Source of the DNA: Polaromonas sp.
Lineage (GTDB): Bacteria; Pseudomonadota; Gammaproteobacteria; Burkholderiales; Burkholderiaceae_C
Length of the DNA stretch: 64,000 bases
Assembly: GCA_030655515.1 (NCBI GenBank)
Contig: JAURVI010000025.1
Span: 122,415-186,414 of the forward strand
Direction: 5' to 3'
The notes below the pieces were generated by a model. The model did no database searches, was not told the DNA's origin, and was given only the letters and a program-made list of their open reading frames with translations. The stretch's first letter is position 1. Every line of letters begins with the position of its first letter. The translations under genes and the position numbers were made by a program. Below, piece by piece: positions 36,795 through 44,928 of this stretch.

Positions 36795-36924
36795 CGATGA
36801 AGAATGCGTGGCAGGCCGCTATTTTCAACGCCTTTGTCACGGTGCATGTCAACAGATCTCCCCAGACGATGCACAGGCCGCAATATCGCCATCTGCGGGG
36901 CCGGAAATTTCCGGATCGGGAATG

Positions 36925-36957
36925 AAAAAAGGCCTTGGTAAAAATTACCAAGGCCTT
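36925..36957 (-). terminator. Native terminator of tRNA-Asn, now separated by the island
   Basis: A perfect 13-bp inverted repeat (AAGGCCTTGGTAA at 36929-36941 with its partner at 36945-36957, 3-base loop) is followed on the minus strand by a U-run (plus-strand A-run 36925-36930). It lies seven bases past the tRNA 3' end copy at 36964, in the orientation of tRNA-Asn. It is the original tRNA terminator, left behind on the far side of the integrated element. Confidence 0.85.
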
Positions 36958-36961
36958 CGAA

Positions 36962-37008
36962 TCTGGCTCCTCAACCTGGGCTCGAACCAGGGACCTACGG
37001 ATTAACAG
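36962..37008 (-). repeat. att repeat, left copy (3' half of tRNA-Asn)
   Basis: These 47 bp are identical to 47808-47854 and include the CCA end, acceptor 3' strand, T arm, variable region and the anticodon stem-loop 3' part of tRNA-Asn. The homology ends at 37009. It is a partial tRNA, not a functional gene, and marks the left end of the integrated element (attL or attR depending on convention). Confidence 0.93.
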
Positions 37009-37045
37009 ACCAGATCAGGACTCTGCGAGGCTCAATAATACACCG

Positions 37046-37105
37046 AACCTCAAGGCTTCGATTTCCATGTTTCCGCCGGACTGAGAGGTTGACAGAAAAA
37101 TCGAA
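37046..37105 (+). ncRNA. Possible pseudoknot leader RNA upstream of the DUF3800 gene
   Basis: Two helices cross: AACCTC (37046-37051) pairs with GAGGTT (37085-37090), and TTCGATTT (37057-37064) pairs with AAATCGAA (37098-37105). The order 1-2-1'-2' is an H-type pseudoknot. It ends 33 bp before the DUF3800 start codon. From memory, several conserved RNA motifs are known beside DUF3800 genes; I cannot say whether this matches one. Pairing is seen in the sequence, function is inferred. Confidence 0.4.
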
Positions 37106-37138
37106 ACTAAATCCGCCCTCTGATTCGGGAGTCACGCA

Positions 37139-38140
37139 GTGAATATATTTGTTGACGAATCTGGATCGTTCCCGTTGACCGCGAGCGAAAACTCTTGGTG
37201 CGTGATCGCTGCGTATCTATCTCCGGAAAGCGATAGAAAAAGCCTTCAAAACATCCTTCGAAAACTTCGCGCACAGCACGGCCCAACGAACGCCGAAGTG
37301 AAGCTCGGAAAACTGAGTGAATGTGAATATTTCACGTTTTTGAAAGATCTTTCTTCGCTTCGCGGCGTCGCTGTCGCTGCGGCAACCGAGATGAGCTTAA
37401 ACACGCGAGACATTCTTTCAACACATCAGAGGCTCCAGGCAGAGAAGGTGGTGGCGAACGTGGGTCGGATGAAAATTGAGTCGGCGCGACAAGAGCTAAC
37501 AGATCTAAAAATCGCGGTAGAGCGCCTTCCTCCAAACCTCTACGCGCAAATGTGTTTTCAAATATCGCTATTTCACGAGGTTCTGAACCGTGGCACCCTC
37601 TACTACGCCCAGCGATGGCCTCAAGTTTTGAGGGAGTTTCGCTGGCGTATCGACCAAAAAAACGCCACCCCTCAGGCTTACGAAAGGACTTTCAGCGCCT
37701 TGCTTCCCGTTCTTCTGCAAACGATGTCGATAAGAGAGCCTATGCCGCGACTGGTGACCGCTAACTACAGCCACATGAGCCAATACGAATACGCTGAGGG
37801 AGAGGCCCCCGATTACTTATCAAAGGAGTATGGGCTGCCGGAAATGGAATCAGTGAACCTAGGGAAACTAGTTAGAGGAAACTTCAAATTCGTGGACTCC
37901 AAAATTTCGGACGGTGTTCAAGCGGTCGACCTAGTTGCATCAGGATTGAGGCGAGTGCTGAAAGGGGAATTTGTAGACAACGACACTGCTGCGCGTCTGC
38001 TTGGAAGACTGCTTATCCAAGCAGGCAAAGAAAAGCCACCGATTAAGTTGGTGGCCTTTGGAGCAAGCACTATCGTCTCCGCCGAACATCGCCGCACGCT
38101 GGATGCTCTTACTCGGAATGCTCGAGCAATGATCGCGTGA
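37139..38140 (+). CDS. DUF3800 domain protein
   Basis: A 333-residue protein that starts NIFVDESGSFPL, the hallmark of DUF3800, a family with an RNase-H-like fold and acidic residues in that first strand. Other fitting parts are CVIAAYLSPES after it and FKFVDSKISDGVQAVDLVAS, whose acidic SDGVQAVDLVA segment is the conserved C-terminal motif. A nuclease activity is suspected but unproven for the family, which often lies in mobile and defence islands. The start is GTG at 37139 behind CGGGAG. Its base composition is much less GC-rich than the host genes, and it sits at the very left end of the element, a typical cargo position. Confidence 0.85.
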   Translation: MNIFVDESGSFPLTASENSWCVIAAYLSPESDRKSLQNILRKLRAQHGPTNAEVKLGKLSECEYFTFLKDLSSLRGVAVAAATEMSLNTRDILSTHQRLQAEKVVANVGRMKIESARQELTDLKIAVERLPPNLYAQMCFQISLFHEVLNRGTLYYAQRWPQVLREFRWRIDQKNATPQAYERTFSALLPVLLQTMSIREPMPRLVTANYSHMSQYEYAEGEAPDYLSKEYGLPEMESVNLGKLVRGNFKFVDSKISDGVQAVDLVASGLRRVLKGEFVDNDTAARLLGRLLIQAGKEKPPIKLVAFGASTIVSAEHRRTLDALTRNARAMIA

Positions 38141-38201
38141 CTTTGGGGTGTACTAGTTGTTGACGGCACGCCAGAGGTTGCCGCCCGGCGGCTTTAATAT
38201 G

Positions 38202-40280
38202 TCAAAGGTTGCGCCGTCCTCGTTGCGCACCCTGAAGTGCAGCAGCTGCGATTTGCGTCTGCGTCCGTTTGTCGATGGGCCCGTTGTTGTAGAAGTTAAC
38301 TGTCTGGCTCAAGCCGCCGCCACCACCACCATTCGGCGTTATCCGCGCGTTGCTGTTGCCATTCATGAGGTACTGCTTGCCCTGGTAGTCGAGCATTTCA
38401 GGGCCTTGCTCATTCACGCGCACCAGCTGGCCAGGCGCGACGTTGCCGCCGGCGGCGAAGCCGAACAGACTGCTGAAAAAGTCGCCAATGCCACTTCCAC
38501 CACCGCTGCCCAGGATACTGCCCAGCAGCCCGCCGCCAGAACCACCGGACACGTTTCCGCCGAACAGCTTCCGGGCAAGGTCTGCGGCCAGGGCTTCGGC
38601 GACCATGCGGTTGATCATCTGCACGAAGCCGTCGCCGATGTTCTTGAAGTTGCCGTTCAGGATGTCCGCCAGGCCGGAGCCGAGAGAGTCTTGAATGTTT
38701 TCGGCCAGTTTTTTCGAGAACTGATCCACCTCGCTTATTTTCTTGCCCGCGTCTTGTAAGGCTTTCAGGTACAACTCTCCTGCCCTGGCAGCGGTGACAA
38801 AGTCAATGGCGCCTGCTTCAAGCAACACGTTCAGCCGATCCTGCGCGGCATTGAACTGCTCGAGGGGCGTGCGGACTTCTTCGTAGAGTCGAATGCCTTC
38901 ATCGCGCAAGGCCTTTTGCGCCGTGACCTGATCCTCTTGCGCCTTGGTGTCTAGCCGGCGCTGCTCGATCAGCGCCTTCGCCTGATCGATCTCGCCAGCG
39001 ATAGCGAGCATGACCTCTTTCTGCTTGCTGGTCACTAGGCCGAAGCGATTCATCTGAAGATCGCGCAGCACCTGCTCCTGCACCGTCAATTGCTGGGTTT
39101 GCTCGGACTGCTTCTGCAGGCTCTCGACGTACCGGCTGGCCTCCGCATAGGGGTCTTTCACCGCCTTGGCTGCCTTGACTGGTTTGGAGTAATCGCCAAT
39201 CGCGGGGGCTTTTGCTGTGCGGCGTGAGATAGCGTCGACGTAATCTTCCCCATTGAACATGGAGAGGACTTCGTTTCTTTGCTTGGTCCGGACGATGTCG
39301 AGATACTGGTTTACCTCGTCGATCTCGCCCTTCAGGGTTTTGACGTGTGCGCCGCGGCCGTCGGACTGGGCAGAGTTCAGGTCCTTTTGCAACCGCTCCC
39401 GCATTGCCATGAATTTCTGAATATCCGCAGCGTTGTCGCCGGTCAACTTCCCGAGGCCGAAAACATCCTTGGCGGCGTCCTTGATGATGAGCCCCATGCT
39501 GCCCTGCTTCCGCAGGTCATTGAAGTTCTGCAGGGCCTTGGAAAGCGCGGGGATAAGGTCGGTCGCAATCGCGCGCGCAGCATCCTGGGCATTGGCTTCA
39601 AGTTCAAACAGCTGCTTGTTGAATACCTCGGCCTGCTGCGCCGTCGCCGTGCTGGTGGTGCCGACGAGTTTCGTCTGCTCTGCCAGGTCAGTCAGGAATG
39701 GGGCAGCGTCCTTGACGCTCTTGCCAAATAGCTCCTGCATGGCACGGGCCTTGTTGCCTTTGTTTTCGAACCCAGCAAAGGCCACGGCTGTCTGCCGGAG
39801 CGCCTCGGCCGGGTCGAGGTATTTGAGCTGCGCGATGTCGAGGTTCATGGCCTTCAGCAGCCGGCCGGCGTCATTGTCGGGCTTCGCGTTCGCCAGAGCC
39901 TGGTTGAACTTCAGCAGCACGCTCTGTGCGGTCTCGAAGGTTGCGCCGGTCTGGCGCGCAACACGGTCAAGGGCGCTGACGTTCTCCACGCTGGCGCCGG
40001 TAGCATCGGCCAAGTCATTGAATGCGTCGATCGCATCGGCTTGGGACTTGATGATGTCGAATGCGCTCTTGGCGGCGACTCCGATCCCGGCAAGCGCGCC
40101 CGCTGCGATGAATGATGCGCTTCGAATGGACGCTCCCAGTTCTTCGCCAAACTTTCTGGCTTGGTACTCGCTTCGGGTCAGGCCGCGCACGAACTCTGCG
40201 GAATCGAGCCCGAGAGAAACATTGAGTGAACCCAGATTGCCTGCCGCGCGCGGAGGTCGAAGCCATGTGGTTTCTGGCAC
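38202..40280 (-). CDS. Phage tail tape-measure protein, 5' end damaged
   Basis: A 692-codon frame for a tail-length/tape-measure protein: homologous sequence starts at LGSLNVSLGLDSAEFVRGL (codon at 40235), followed by long helical regions, FAAGGNVAPGQLVRVNEQGP near the end and a Gly-rich tail. Everything upstream of 40235 in the frame is antisense to the adjacent polyvalent-protein gene, so the native start and ribosome site are gone; the codon at the expected start is CTG. A neighbouring frame stays open past the stop to a TAG at 38153-38155 (ending in ILKPPGGNLWRAVNN), possibly the original end or the next gene. Probably not expressed. Confidence 0.85.
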   Translation of the reverse strand: MPETTWLRPPRAAGNLGSLNVSLGLDSAEFVRGLTRSEYQARKFGEELGASIRSASFIAAGALAGIGVAAKSAFDIIKSQADAIDAFNDLADATGASVENVSALDRVARQTGATFETAQSVLLKFNQALANAKPDNDAGRLLKAMNLDIAQLKYLDPAEALRQTAVAFAGFENKGNKARAMQELFGKSVKDAAPFLTDLAEQTKLVGTTSTATAQQAEVFNKQLFELEANAQDAARAIATDLIPALSKALQNFNDLRKQGSMGLIIKDAAKDVFGLGKLTGDNAADIQKFMAMRERLQKDLNSAQSDGRGAHVKTLKGEIDEVNQYLDIVRTKQRNEVLSMFNGEDYVDAISRRTAKAPAIGDYSKPVKAAKAVKDPYAEASRYVESLQKQSEQTQQLTVQEQVLRDLQMNRFGLVTSKQKEVMLAIAGEIDQAKALIEQRRLDTKAQEDQVTAQKALRDEGIRLYEEVRTPLEQFNAAQDRLNVLLEAGAIDFVTAARAGELYLKALQDAGKKISEVDQFSKKLAENIQDSLGSGLADILNGNFKNIGDGFVQMINRMVAEALAADLARKLFGGNVSGGSGGGLLGSILGSGGGSGIGDFFSSLFGFAAGGNVAPGQLVRVNEQGPEMLDYQGKQYLMNGNSNARITPNGGGGGGLSQTVNFYNNGPIDKRTQTQIAAAALQGAQRGRRNL

Positions 40281-42490
40281 GCCGCACGCGCGAGATGGAG
40301 GTCGACGGCAACCTGCTGGACCGCGAGGATGCGGCCGAGCAGTTGATGGCGCGCATGGTGGAGATCGGCATTCCCGACGACATGCCGGGCGAGTCCAGCG
40401 CGATCACGCCCCAGGAGCAAAACAGCAATTTCATCGCCACGGTGCTGGCAGCCGGCCGTCGTGTCGAGTCATGGGCCGATCTAAAGGACGGCGAGAAGCT
40501 CGGGCCTTTTCGCCGACTGGTCTACCTGCCAGTGAAGGAAGCGGCCGACCGGTACCGCACCGACAAGGCGGTGCACCTGCGCGCCTTCCGCGAGGCGTTC
40601 GCGGACGTCGCCGGCACGCTCAAGCGCGGCGAGATCTACTCGCCCGAGCTGAATTACACCTTCGGCAAGGACTCGGGCGGCGTTGCGATGAATGAGATCC
40701 TGCACGCCCTGCTGCACAACGGCAACGCCAGCAACCAGCGCAAGCTGTTGTTGGGCCGCGGCTGGGCCACCGAACGCGCTGACGGCACGGTCGACACCTC
40801 CCGGTGGAATGCCTTCACCACGCGCCTGATAAACGAGGGCGTGATCGTGAAGGCCCATTTCGATTTCGCTCAGAAGATCTGGGACGGCATGGAGGCGATG
40901 AAGCCGCTGGCGCAGAAGGCCCACCGAGAGGCATTCGGCAAGTATTTTGACGAGGTGCAGGCCACCCCCTTTGACACGCCCTTTGGCGTATACCGCGGCG
41001 GCTACGTGCCGGCGCTGGCCGACGGCCGCATCGTGAAGGACAACGAGGTCAAAAAGTTGATTGAGGAAGGCAAGGAGAGCATGGCCTATGCCTTCCCAGG
41101 CACCAGCATAGGATTCACGAAAACCCGAGTCGACTACAACAAGCCGCTGATGCTGGACATGCGCACGCTGCCGCAGCACATCGACAAGGTGCTGCTGTTC
41201 AGCCACATGGAAATGCCGGTGCGCGACGCGGCGAAGTTGCTGGCGATGAAGCCGGTGAGCAGCGCCCTCAACAAGCAGGACCCCGCCGCGGTCACCGGCA
41301 TGCTGATGCCGTGGCTCAACCGGTCGGCGCGCCAGCAGGTCACCACGCCAGTGGCCGGTGCCGGCGGCATGATGCGCATGCTCAACACCCTGCGTAACCG
41401 CACCAGCATGGCCTACATGTTCGGCAACCTGAGCAACGCCGCGCAGCAGGTGGCCGGCTTCCCGCTGGCCGCGCTGAAGGTCAAGCCCACCAGCCTGGTG
41501 GCTGCCACCGCGCAGTACATCAAAAACCCAAAGAAGACCGCTGAGGCCGTGGCCGGCTTGTCACCCTACATGGCGAACCGCATGGACGCCGAGGTCGGTG
41601 CAATGCTGTCGGAGATCGAGAGCATCCTGCTCAACCCGACGCTGTTCCAGCAGTCGCAAGAATGGGCGAAAAAACACACGTTCTTCATGCAAAGCGCGGT
41701 CGATAACGTGATGGGCCCGATCATCTGGATGGGCGCTTACAACGACGCGCTGGCGGAAAAATACGACGTCGCCGACGCTGTGCGCCTGGCAGATTCGACC
41801 GTTCGCCAGACGCAGGGCAGCACCCTGCCCGAGGACGTGAGCCGGATCGAAACCGGCCCCGCCTACGCTCGCATCTTCACGCAGTTTTACGGCTACTTCA
41901 ACATGCAGGCGAACGTGCTCGGCACCGAGCTGGGCAAGGTCACGAAAGAAATGGGGCTGCGCAAAGGGATGGGCCGCGGGCTTTTCGTCTTGGTCATGGG
42001 GTTCTACGCTCCTGCCGTGATCGCCGAGCTGGTGTCCCAGTTGTTTAAAGGCGGCCCAGGCGACGAGGACAAGGATGGCGAGTGGCTGGACGACTGGTTG
42101 ATGGCAACACTGGTCTACGGCCCCATTCGCAATGCCACTGCCTTCGCGCCGTTTATCGGTGCAGCGGCGAACAGCGCCATCGCCCGATTCAACGGCAACC
42201 CGGTAGACGACAAGATGAGCATGGCGCCAGTGGTGGGTGCCATCGAAGGCGTGGCAGGCGTGCCGTTTGACCTCTACAAGGCGGCCATCGGTGAAGGCAA
42301 CGCGCAGCGAACCGTGAAGGACGTGGCGACGCTAGTTTCGGTCACTACAGGCCTGCCCGCCAACTTGGCCGCACGGCCAATCGGCTACCTCGCAGGTGTT
42401 GCCCAGGACAAGATCCGGCCCACCAGCCCAGCCGACACGGTGCGCGGCGCCGTCACCGGCAGCGCCAGCCCGGAGAGCCGAGGGCGTTAA
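40226..42490 (+). CDS. C-terminal part of a large phage polyvalent protein (LPD38-like end)
   Basis: A 754-codon frame without a natural beginning: the GTG at 40226 lies in the antisense of the tape-measure gene, and protein-like sequence starts about PRAEVEAMWFLARRTREME. The C-terminal third has RQTQGSTLPEDVSRIETGPA, FTQFYGYFNMQANVLGTELG and two hydrophobic stretches (GLFVLVMGFYAPAVIAELVS). This matches the end of giant phage polyvalent proteins, which carry many enzymatic domains upstream and are injected with the DNA. The upstream domains are lost, so I call it a truncated remnant, though the frame remains open and has no internal stop. Confidence 0.7.
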   Translation: MNPDCLPRAEVEAMWFLARRTREMEVDGNLLDREDAAEQLMARMVEIGIPDDMPGESSAITPQEQNSNFIATVLAAGRRVESWADLKDGEKLGPFRRLVYLPVKEAADRYRTDKAVHLRAFREAFADVAGTLKRGEIYSPELNYTFGKDSGGVAMNEILHALLHNGNASNQRKLLLGRGWATERADGTVDTSRWNAFTTRLINEGVIVKAHFDFAQKIWDGMEAMKPLAQKAHREAFGKYFDEVQATPFDTPFGVYRGGYVPALADGRIVKDNEVKKLIEEGKESMAYAFPGTSIGFTKTRVDYNKPLMLDMRTLPQHIDKVLLFSHMEMPVRDAAKLLAMKPVSSALNKQDPAAVTGMLMPWLNRSARQQVTTPVAGAGGMMRMLNTLRNRTSMAYMFGNLSNAAQQVAGFPLAALKVKPTSLVAATAQYIKNPKKTAEAVAGLSPYMANRMDAEVGAMLSEIESILLNPTLFQQSQEWAKKHTFFMQSAVDNVMGPIIWMGAYNDALAEKYDVADAVRLADSTVRQTQGSTLPEDVSRIETGPAYARIFTQFYGYFNMQANVLGTELGKVTKEMGLRKGMGRGLFVLVMGFYAPAVIAELVSQLFKGGPGDEDKDGEWLDDWLMATLVYGPIRNATAFAPFIGAAANSAIARFNGNPVDDKMSMAPVVGAIEGVAGVPFDLYKAAIGEGNAQRTVKDVATLVSVTTGLPANLAARPIGYLAGVAQDKIRPTSPADTVRGAVTGSASPESRGR

Positions 42491-42492
42491 GG

Positions 42493-42945
42493 TCAGGACC
42501 CGCAGCCGTATCGCACCGCGACCGCCTGAGCAGCCACCAAGCCGAACGGCTTGCCAGACGCCTCTGGGTGCGCCTCAACGTACTTGGTGAAGGCATCAAC
42601 GACGTCAGGGACGCCTGCGCTCGCCGGAATGCACCGGGCGCGCGGCTTGAGTGCCTCGAGCTTTCTCGTGAGATCGTCAATTCCCCGTGACGTTTGCACA
42701 GCGGCCGGGTCGTGGATGAGCGCCGCCGCGGCGCCTGCGTCAGCGCCCTGCAGGTAGCCGGCCACGAAGCCCCAAATTGCGAAGCTACAGAGGTCACCAC
42801 GGTTTGCCGCACCAGCCTTGGCAAGGCTGCAGTCGAGGTGGACATGCCCGGCATTGGGGAGACTGTCGGAGTACACATTCGCGCATACCATCATCGCAAG
42901 AACTGAAACAGCAATCCGCGACGTTTTAGCAAGTAGGGCCTTCAT
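42493..42945 (-). CDS. Secreted Rap1a/Tai-like protein
   Basis: A 150-residue protein with a signal peptide (SRIAVSVLAMMVCANVYS) and the pattern of the Rap1a/Tai family: SFAIWGFVAGYLQGADAG, then RCIPASAGVPDVVDAFTKYV with EAHPE, and a C-terminal AVAVRYGCGS. Four cysteines could form two disulfides. Rap1a and Tai proteins neutralise amidase toxins of type VI secretion; whether this one does is unknown. AAGGAG lies 5 bp before the ATG at 42945. It starts opposite the end of the polyvalent fragment and no toxin gene is beside it. Confidence 0.72.
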   Translation of the reverse strand: MKALLAKTSRIAVSVLAMMVCANVYSDSLPNAGHVHLDCSLAKAGAANRGDLCSFAIWGFVAGYLQGADAGAAAALIHDPAAVQTSRGIDDLTRKLEALKPRARCIPASAGVPDVVDAFTKYVEAHPEASGKPFGLVAAQAVAVRYGCGS

Positions 42946-42989
42946 GCTCACTCCTTTAAAGAAGCCTGAGTTAATTAACCAATAAGCAA

Positions 42990-44882
42990 TTAAGCGTCGG
43001 GGACTGCAGACCGTATTAACGCTATGTTTCCAATTGTCTGCAAATAAAACCCCGATTGGCGTCCTGCTGCATAAGTAGGCGCTTCAGCACGAATTCTTTG
43101 CAGGTTTTCGATCGAAATTTTATGTTGCTCATCAATTGCATCTTTCCAAGACTCAAGACACACACGCTCCAGCAGTTCTCGCTTAACGTGATGCGCTGTA
43201 AGTCGTCCATCCTTTCGTGCGTCGTCCTTCCAAAATAAAGGACCTTTATCCGCATTGCCGACACGAAATAGCTTATGCAAAGGCAGCGTATCTAGGACAA
43301 GAAACCCGTTTTTATGAGCTTTTTCACCGACAGGAATTAGCTGATCTTCCACGATCAACAACTCCCCATCGGGTTTTAACATTTTAAATATATCCGAATT
43401 TTTTCCGAGAATTTTAATCCAGTCAAACGGTTCGATTTCATGTAGCACATTGCACATGACAACCACGTCGGCAAAGTTTTCACCGTGATCCTCAAACAAA
43501 TCTGTTCTTTTGCAATACCATCGATTTGTAGATTCTTCGTAGTAGTCACGGATCGTTTGTTTACAGGCCTGTTCGTCGCTTTTGCTTACATCAAAGGCAA
43601 TATAATCAAGAGCTTCGGCAACCCTTCCCTGAAAGTCAGCATAACTCGCGATACCATTTAAAAGGCGACCTTTGCCTGCACCAAAGTCTAATAAGACAGG
43701 TTTTTCCGCCCGCTGAAGGGCATTTATCCCACGGGCTACCTGCTCGGTCTGTGGATCACCTTCGCCTCCACCATGAACACCAGGTGGGAAAAGCGACTGA
43801 ACCGCGAAATTACTGGCAGCCAACTCCGCTGGAAGGGACAGAAAACTAGACAATTTATCAATCTGCTCAGGACCGCCAAGCAGGCTCCGAAGCACAGAAA
43901 GAGTTTGCTTTGTGCCAGGTTCAATCATCCCATCTGATAGATACCAAAGCGCCCTCGAGTCAACCGAATGGGCATAAGCTATCAAAGGAACCGAATGCGT
44001 GGCTATTATTATCTGAAGATTTCCCGATAAGGAGATCAGCGTTTCAATAATTTCTTGCACAGCGTCCGGATGAAGATGATTCTCCGGTTCGTCAATAATT
44101 GCAATGGTATTGGATAAATTTAGTTCTTGGGCATGCAGCCTGACGGCTAGCTTCAACAGAATAGTTTGGCCTGTTGATAAAGCAAGATCCCCGGTTGCTC
44201 TTCCGAATAATGTGATTGACCGATCTTTTCTTCCGATTTTAGTATGCAATAACAACTCAACCAAGGCTGCAATACCCTCATAGTGCTCAATCGCGGCATC
44301 TCGCTCCTCCTGAGATAATGTTTCGACTGCCTGATTTTTGGCTTCGTAATAACTATCTTGTGCAGATTGCAGGTAGGGTAACGTGTAGTTCGCCGCCGCC
44401 TGGGGCTCCATTGATGTCGAGGCAGATTTTGCATGCTGTGTTATATCTCGCCTAGCAATTGCTTCTGGGTCCATTAGTCCGTCGGACTTGGGGAAAAATT
44501 CGACCGCATTCAATTGATGTGGATTGGCAAGATCGTATGCAGCAGTTATGACATTTAACTTGCAAACCAAGCCGTTAGTATTAGGATTTTCTTTACCAAC
44601 CTGCAGATCATACGTCCTAAGGGCGGAGATACTCGTTTCGACGTTCGCCGGTCGTAAGTTTATCGGCACCATGTTTTCCGCTACTTCAATTATTTGCCGC
44701 AGATCAATGCCATCTTGCAGTATTGATTTTAATATTCTTGACTTTCCAGCCCCATTCCTTCCGGCGATTACAATGAGTTTTCCAAGGCCAGTCATCTTTA
44801 CGCTATTTAACCCAAGATCAGATAGCCGATTTGCAGGAAAATTTATCGATTTAATTTGACTCATATGGTTTTTCGCCGCCAT
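42990..44882 (-). CDS. AAA/ABC-type ATPase fused to a SAM-dependent methyltransferase
   Basis: A 630-residue fusion (numbering from 44882). An SMC/RecF-like ABC ATPase occupies about 1-330: Walker A AGRNGAGKS (40-48), an ABC-signature-like LALSTGQTILL (234-244), Walker B IAIIDEPENHLHP (260-272) and the H-motif ATHS (294-297). After a linker comes a class I methyltransferase: VLLDFGAGKGRLLNGIASY (motif I, near 396-414), VVVMCNVLHEIEP (473-485) and LKPDGELLIVEDQ (502-514). There is no TOPRIM nuclease as in OLD proteins. Strongly AT-rich and not coupled to phage genes, it looks like cargo, perhaps anti-phage. ATG 44864 is an alternative start. I know no named system with this architecture. Confidence 0.8.
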   Translation of the reverse strand: MAAKNHMSQIKSINFPANRLSDLGLNSVKMTGLGKLIVIAGRNGAGKSRILKSILQDGIDLRQIIEVAENMVPINLRPANVETSISALRTYDLQVGKENPNTNGLVCKLNVITAAYDLANPHQLNAVEFFPKSDGLMDPEAIARRDITQHAKSASTSMEPQAAANYTLPYLQSAQDSYYEAKNQAVETLSQEERDAAIEHYEGIAALVELLLHTKIGRKDRSITLFGRATGDLALSTGQTILLKLAVRLHAQELNLSNTIAIIDEPENHLHPDAVQEIIETLISLSGNLQIIIATHSVPLIAYAHSVDSRALWYLSDGMIEPGTKQTLSVLRSLLGGPEQIDKLSSFLSLPAELAASNFAVQSLFPPGVHGGGEGDPQTEQVARGINALQRAEKPVLLDFGAGKGRLLNGIASYADFQGRVAEALDYIAFDVSKSDEQACKQTIRDYYEESTNRWYCKRTDLFEDHGENFADVVVMCNVLHEIEPFDWIKILGKNSDIFKMLKPDGELLIVEDQLIPVGEKAHKNGFLVLDTLPLHKLFRVGNADKGPLFWKDDARKDGRLTAHHVKRELLERVCLESWKDAIDEQHKISIENLQRIRAEAPTYAAGRQSGFYLQTIGNIALIRSAVPDA

Positions 44883-44928
44883 CAATGGCGGAAGATTGTG
44901 ACTCTTGACGTGCTGGTGAGCGCTTGCA

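Noticed and set aside
36962..37008. Second tRNA-Asn gene
   Set aside because: Only the 3' half is present; D-arm, 5' acceptor strand and half the anticodon arm are missing, so it is an attachment-site copy.
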